Shown here one piece after another: positions 59,951 through 64,000 of a stretch of DNA of 64,000 bases. The notes beneath the pieces were generated by a model. It searched no databases. It saw only the letters and a program-made list of their open reading frames with translations, and was not told the origin of the DNA. The stretch comes from Chlorobiales bacterium Clorobi_01 (GTDB lineage: Bacteria; Bacteroidota; Chlorobiia; Chlorobiales; Chlorobiaceae). The position numbers were made by a program, and so were the translations under genes. Within the stretch, counting starts at the first letter, position 1, and every line of letters starts with the position of its first letter. The stretch spans positions 372,001 to 436,000 of the forward strand of contig LUZT01000005.1 of NCBI GenBank assembly GCA_001602925.1, given 5' to 3'.

Positions 59951-61171
59951 GTGCTGACTGGCAGAAACATTCTTCTCGGCATCTCCGGCGGCATCGCTGC
60001 CTACAAAACGCCACAACTGGTCAGGCTTCTGAAAAAGTCGGGAGCCGACGTGCAGGTGCTGGCCACCGGATCGGCGCTGAAGTTCGTCAGCGAACTGTCG
60101 CTTGCTACGGTCTCGAACCATCCAGTGCTCACAGGTATTTTTCCAAGCCATGAGGCACGGGAAGACGAATACACCCGCCACATTTCGCTCGGTGAGTGGG
60201 CCGACGCTTTCGTCATCGCACCCGCCACAGCCAACACCCTCGCTCGCCTCGCCACCGGGCTCTGCGACGACATGCTCTCGCTCTGTTTCCTCACCCTCCG
60301 CCCCGGCAAGCCGGTGCTCATCGTTCCGGCGATGGACGGCCATATGTACGACTCCCCCTCGGTGCAGCGCAACCTATCAGCGCTTGCCGCGCAGGGCTGC
60401 CGCATCCTCGAACCCGAAAACGGCTCGCTCGCCTCGGGCCAGTGCGGACTCGGACGGATGCCCGAACCGGAGACGATCTTCGAGGCGCTCACAGGAATGT
60501 TCGCCGCGCCGGAAACGTCAGAGCTCAACGGCAAAACGGTGATCGTGACCGCCGGGCCGACGCGGGAGAAAATCGATGGCGTGCGCTTTCTCTCGAACTA
60601 CTCTTCCGGCAAGATGGGCTTCGCCATTGCCACCGACGCAGCGCGGCGCGGCGCGAGGGTTCACCTTGTAACGGGGCCAGTCAATCTGCCGACGCCGCCG
60701 GGCGTAGAGCGCATCGACGTGCAAAGCGCGGTCGAAATGCTGGAAGCGGCACAACCATTGTTCGGCGAATGCGATCTCTTCATCGGCGCAGCGGCGGTGG
60801 CCGACTACCGGCCCGAAGCGCCTGTCGAAGGCAAGATCAAGAAAAAGGATGCGGAGATGGAGATTCGTCTTGTCAGGAATCCGGACATTCTCGCCGAATT
60901 CGCGACGAACCGGAAACCCGGCCAGCTCGCGGTCGGCTTCGCGCTGGAGACGGCCGGCGGCATCGATTACGCACGGAAAAAACTGGCGGACAAAAAGCTC
61001 GACCTGGTCGCCTTCAACGTCTACGATGGCCGCACTTCGGGCTTCGAAGTCGATACCAACGTGCTGACCCTGCTTGGGCGCGACGGCAGCATCACCGAAC
61101 TGCCGCTACTCTCGAAGGAGATGGCCGCTGGCAAGCTGCTCGATGTGCTCGAAACCCTCCTGCCCCGTTAA
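59951..61171 (+). CDS. coaBC: Phosphopantothenoylcysteine decarboxylase / phosphopantothenate-cysteine ligase
   Basis: This 406-residue bifunctional enzyme of CoA synthesis has an N-terminal FMN decarboxylase domain (ILLGISGGIAAYKTPQLVRL, APATANTLARLATGLCDDML) and a C-terminal ligase (IVTAGPTREKIDGVRFLSNY, then SSGKMGFAIA, and KIKKKDAEMEIRLVRNPDIL). The PxMNxxM motif reads PAMDGHMYDSP, so Asn is replaced by Asp. The clamp reads LASGQCGLGRM, so the usual Cys position is Ser and a Cys stands two residues later. GTG start at 59951. Confidence 0.94.
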   Translation: MLTGRNILLGISGGIAAYKTPQLVRLLKKSGADVQVLATGSALKFVSELSLATVSNHPVLTGIFPSHEAREDEYTRHISLGEWADAFVIAPATANTLARLATGLCDDMLSLCFLTLRPGKPVLIVPAMDGHMYDSPSVQRNLSALAAQGCRILEPENGSLASGQCGLGRMPEPETIFEALTGMFAAPETSELNGKTVIVTAGPTREKIDGVRFLSNYSSGKMGFAIATDAARRGARVHLVTGPVNLPTPPGVERIDVQSAVEMLEAAQPLFGECDLFIGAAAVADYRPEAPVEGKIKKKDAEMEIRLVRNPDILAEFATNRKPGQLAVGFALETAGGIDYARKKLADKKLDLVAFNVYDGRTSGFEVDTNVLTLLGRDGSITELPLLSKEMAAGKLLDVLETLLPR

Positions 61172-61190
61172 TTTCAAAGCACGACGTTTC

Positions 61191-61817
61191 ATGATAACGC
61201 AGGAATCCCTTTTCGATCCCGTTCAGGAAGAACCAGTGCAGCCGAACTCCCCGGTGCGGGGTCTCGACGATCTCCGCCCGATCACCCTCGAATGCCGCAA
61301 GTGCCGCCTGGCAGAAACGCGCCGGAGCGTGGTGTTCGGCGAAGGGAATCCCGAGGCCGGTCTGTTCGTTATAGGTGAAGCTCCGGGGGCGGATGAAGAC
61401 GCGCAGGGCCGCCCGTTCGTGGGCCGCTCGGGCCAGCTGCTCGACAAGATTCTGCTCGCTATCGGCTTCGAGCGCAAGGACGTCTACATCGGCAACATCA
61501 TCAAGTGCCGTCCACCGGAGAACCGCAATCCGCTCACGGACGAAATCGACTGCTGCAAGCCCTGGCTCATGCAGCAACTCGAGATCATCAACCCGAAGGT
61601 GCTGCTCCTGCTCGGAAGGGTGGCGGCCAACACCATCCTCGAAAACACGCAGTCGATGGGTTTGATGCGGGGCCGCATCATAAAGTGGAAAGGGTTCGAC
61701 TGTGTCGTGACCTACCATCCGGCGGCGCTGTTGCGGAATCCGAACTGGAAGCGACTCTGCTGGGAGGATGTGCAGATGCTCCGGGCGCATTACGACAAGG
61801 TCTGTCCGAACGGCTGA
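61191..61817 (+). CDS. Type 4 (4Fe-4S) uracil-DNA glycosylase
   Basis: This 208-residue family 4 UDG removes uracil from DNA. Motif A is GEAPGADEDAQGRPFVG and motif B is YHPAALLRNPNWK. Candidate cluster ligands are CRKCRLAE (C-x2-C) and two later Cys around IKCRPPENRNP and DCCKPW. The start at ATG 61191 (MITQESLFDPVQEEP) is preferred over longer readings that overlap coaBC. It precedes dnaB by 41 bases. Confidence 0.94.
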   Translation: MITQESLFDPVQEEPVQPNSPVRGLDDLRPITLECRKCRLAETRRSVVFGEGNPEAGLFVIGEAPGADEDAQGRPFVGRSGQLLDKILLAIGFERKDVYIGNIIKCRPPENRNPLTDEIDCCKPWLMQQLEIINPKVLLLLGRVAANTILENTQSMGLMRGRIIKWKGFDCVVTYHPAALLRNPNWKRLCWEDVQMLRAHYDKVCPNG

Positions 61818-61858
61818 CCGCACAGGTAAAACATGAGACGACGAGGACAAGAAAAGGA

Positions 61859-63394
61859 ATGAAGCCGCGCGAAGCACAAGTAGATTTAAGCCGTGACATC
61901 GATTTCAGCAAGGAGAGCCGTGTGCCTCCCTATTCGCTGGAGGTCGAACAGGAGGTGCTTGCCTGCATCCTGCTCGAAGACGATCCGATCGAACAGGTGA
62001 TCCAGATTTTCGGCGACAACGGCGAAGCGGTCTTTTACGAAAAGCGCCACCAGATCATCTACAAGGCGATGATGCTGCTCTACCAGAAGCGGCAGGCCAT
62101 CGACCTCATCACGGTAAGCGAAGAGCTGTCGCGCATAGGCGAGCTGGAGAATATCGGCGGACGCCCCTACCTCGGCGAGCTTTCGGGAAAGGTGATCAGC
62201 TCGGCGAACATCGAGTTCTACGCCCGGCTGGTGAAGGAGAAATACCTCTACCGGCGGTTGATCTCGATTTCGTCCCAAATTTCGAGCGCAGCCTACAACA
62301 CCTCGATGGACATCTTCGACCTGGTCGAAAACGCCTCGCAGCAGTTCTTCAACATCTCTCAGGCGGGTGTCAAGAAGAAGGCCACCAGCATCAAGGAGCT
62401 GCTCAAGACGGCGACAAGGATGATCGAGAATCTCGGTTCCTCCCACTCGTCGGTCACGGGTATCGGATCCGGATTTTCGGAACTTGACGAGTACACCGCC
62501 GGATTCCAGCCATCGGACATGATCATCATCGCCGCCCGTCCGTCGGCGGGTAAAACGGCTTTCTCCCTCGCACTGGCTCGCAACGCGGCGGTGAATTTCA
62601 ACACGCCGGTGCTCTTCTTCAGCCTCGAAATGGCAGAAATCCAGCTCGCGCTCAGGCTGATGTGCGCCGAGGCGTACGTCGAGTCGCAGCTCGTGAGGCG
62701 CGGCCAGATTTCACCCGAGATGATGAACAAGATCATCAACAGCATGGATTCGCTGGCCGACGCCAAGCTCTTCATCGACGACACGCCGGGCATCTCGATC
62801 ATGGAGCTGACCGCCAAGACCCGCCGCATGAAGCAGGAGCACGGCATCGGCATGGTGGTGGTGGACTACCTCCAGCTCGTCACGCCGGTCAGGGATGGCA
62901 GGTCGAACCGCGAGCAGGAGATCGCCCAGATTTCGCGTTCGCTCAAGGCGCTCGCCAAGGAGCTGAACATTCCGGTTATCGCGCTGGCGCAGCTCAACCG
63001 CTCGGTCGAACAGCGCTCCGGCGACCGCCGGCCTCAGCTCAGCGACCTTCGCGAATCCGGCTCGATCGAGCAGGACGCCGATATGGTGATGTTCCTGTCG
63101 AGACCGGAGATGTACGGCATCAAGAACTTCGAGGATGGCTCCTCGACCAAGGACATCGCCGAGGTGGTCATCGGCAAGCAGCGAAACGGCCCGATCGGCA
63201 CGGTCAGGCTGCTCTTCCTGAAGAACTACGGGCGCTTCCAGTCAACGGCTAACAGCTACCTGACCGCGGCGGATAGCGGTCAACAGCAACCTGAGCCCGC
63301 CCGTGGAGGTGGCTATCTGGAGGCATCCCTGCCCGAGCCGCCGCCGCTCGATATGGACAGCTTTATCAACAATTCGGACGCTGCACCTTTTTAA
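61859..63394 (+). CDS. dnaB: Replicative DNA helicase DnaB
   Basis: This 511-residue hexameric helicase has an N-terminal domain (VPPYSLEVEQEVLACILLED), a linker helix and a RecA-like motor. It has Walker A ARPSAGKTAFSLALA, DYLQLV (Walker B) and QLNRSVEQRSGDRRPQLSDL, which continues into RESGSIEQDADMVMFLSRPE. The arginine finger region and the Q-rich C-terminal tail are present. The ATG at 61859 is chosen, with GAGG about 12 bases upstream. It is 11 bases before ptsI. Confidence 0.97.
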   Translation: MKPREAQVDLSRDIDFSKESRVPPYSLEVEQEVLACILLEDDPIEQVIQIFGDNGEAVFYEKRHQIIYKAMMLLYQKRQAIDLITVSEELSRIGELENIGGRPYLGELSGKVISSANIEFYARLVKEKYLYRRLISISSQISSAAYNTSMDIFDLVENASQQFFNISQAGVKKKATSIKELLKTATRMIENLGSSHSSVTGIGSGFSELDEYTAGFQPSDMIIIAARPSAGKTAFSLALARNAAVNFNTPVLFFSLEMAEIQLALRLMCAEAYVESQLVRRGQISPEMMNKIINSMDSLADAKLFIDDTPGISIMELTAKTRRMKQEHGIGMVVVDYLQLVTPVRDGRSNREQEIAQISRSLKALAKELNIPVIALAQLNRSVEQRSGDRRPQLSDLRESGSIEQDADMVMFLSRPEMYGIKNFEDGSSTKDIAEVVIGKQRNGPIGTVRLLFLKNYGRFQSTANSYLTAADSGQQQPEPARGGGYLEASLPEPPPLDMDSFINNSDAAPF

Positions 63395-63405
63395 CCCTGC
63401 CGGTC

Positions 63406-64000
63406 ATGGTTTACAGAAAAGCCCCGAAACGTTCCGGCGACGCCCCGGAATCCAAAGCAAGCCCCGCCGATCATCCGGAGCCATCGGGCAAAGAGCGCCG
63501 TTATCAAGGCATTGGCAGCGCGAAAGGGTTCGCCATCGGAGAGACGTACGAATTCGTCAGGGAGACCGTCGAGCATGAGATCGCTGAACTCTCTCCGGAG
63601 AACATCGAACAGGAGGTCGAGCGCTTCATGACCGCCCTGCGCCGGTCGGAAAAGGAGCTGAAAAAGATCGAGCGGGTGACCACCCGCAAGATCGGACGTC
63701 TCTACTCCGACCTGTTCCAGGCGCAGATCATGCTGCTCGAAGATCCGGTACTGACCAGCAATATCGCCAGCCGCATCCGCGAGGAGCTGAAACCGGCGCA
63801 CCTGGTCATCGAGCAGGAGTTCGAACAGTATCTCGGCAACTTCATCAACTCCGCCGACCAGATATTCCGCGAACGCGCGGCCGACCTGCACGACATCAAG
63901 GAGCGGATCATCCGGAACCTGCACATTCGCAAGCTGCATTCCTGGGTGCCCGAAGGCTCGATCGTGGTGTCGCACCACCTCTCGCCGGCGGATATCATCC
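63406..64000 (+). CDS. ptsI: PTS enzyme I (5' part only)
   Basis: The first 198 codons of a PEP-protein phosphotransferase (EI) lie in the window. After a 37-residue polar N-terminal extension (MVYRKAPKRSGDAPESKASP and on), the EI N-domain begins YQGIGSAKGFAIGETYEFVR. It continues through LEDPVLTSNIASRIREELKP, the helix before the active-site His. The His itself should lie just past the window edge, after VVSHHLSPADII. The gene follows dnaB by 11 bases. Confidence 0.9.
   Translation, partial: MVYRKAPKRSGDAPESKASPADHPEPSGKERRYQGIGSAKGFAIGETYEFVRETVEHEIAELSPENIEQEVERFMTALRRSEKELKKIERVTTRKIGRLYSDLFQAQIMLLEDPVLTSNIASRIREELKPAHLVIEQEFEQYLGNFINSADQIFRERAADLHDIKERIIRNLHIRKLHSWVPEGSIVVSHHLSPADII

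Overview
The window is a dense bacterial chromosome segment that reads as a green sulfur bacterium (Chlorobiaceae, Chlorobaculum/Chlorobium-like). This placement is an inference from overall protein character, the Gram-negative envelope genes (BamA, Skp/OmpH, LptC, TamB, LpxL), a type 2 isopentenyl-PP isomerase next to a short-chain prenyl synthase, and a tiny AURKAIP1/COX24-type ribosomal protein gene. No rRNA or photosynthesis gene is present to settle it. Core genes are GC-rich (one 60-base sample in the epimerase gene is 60% G+C), and many starts lack a clear Shine-Dalgarno sequence.

Layout. 1-5 kb: the 5' end of gatA, then uppS-bamA, a bifunctional-nuclease/UVR protein, two tRNAs and a 35-codon ribosomal protein gene. 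5-19.8 kb: rho, folC-ruvA, rpsT, a sugar-phosphate mutase with an MsbA-like ABC exporter, a LolC/E-like permease, fni with a prenyl synthase, dprA, then skp/ompH-lptC-panD and a GlmU-type uridylyltransferase that lacks the acetyltransferase domain. 19.9-31.3 kb (minus strand): a phosphofructokinase with PPi-type residues, a VOC protein, rpoZ-gmk-yicC, then the classic translation block rpsO-ribF-truB-rbfA-infB-nusA-rimP. 31.4-35.5 kb (minus): a thioredoxin-fold protein, hisS, ptsN, cdsA and a CPBP protease.

35.7-53.6 kb is the accessory part: a surface-glycan locus. It holds a UDP-sugar epimerase, three tandem GT4 glycosyltransferases, a divergent GT9 pair (one copy interrupted by an in-frame TGA), a TupA-like ATP-grasp protein, a GNAT/FemAB-like protein overlapping a QueC-like PP-loop enzyme, further GT4 and GT2 enzymes, an ABC polysaccharide/lipid exporter, a decayed glycosyltransferase tail and a DUF616 glycosyltransferase. 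Several of these genes are clearly AT-rich (35% G+C in one 60-base sample) and look recently acquired. 53.6-64 kb returns to the core: lpxL, heptose-1-P adenylyltransferase, a giant TamB, coaBC, type 4 uracil-DNA glycosylase, dnaB and the start of ptsI.

Together the genes build and export the outer envelope. UppS supplies the lipid carrier, GlmM/GlmU-type enzymes supply UDP-amino sugars, RfaE2 and the GT9 enzymes supply heptose, the GT4/GT2 enzymes assemble glycan, ABC exporters flip it, and LptC, BamA and TamB place lipid and protein in the outer membrane. The best candidates for something undescribed are the QueC-like/GNAT pair beside the ATP-grasp gene inside the glycan locus, and the signs of recent gene decay there.
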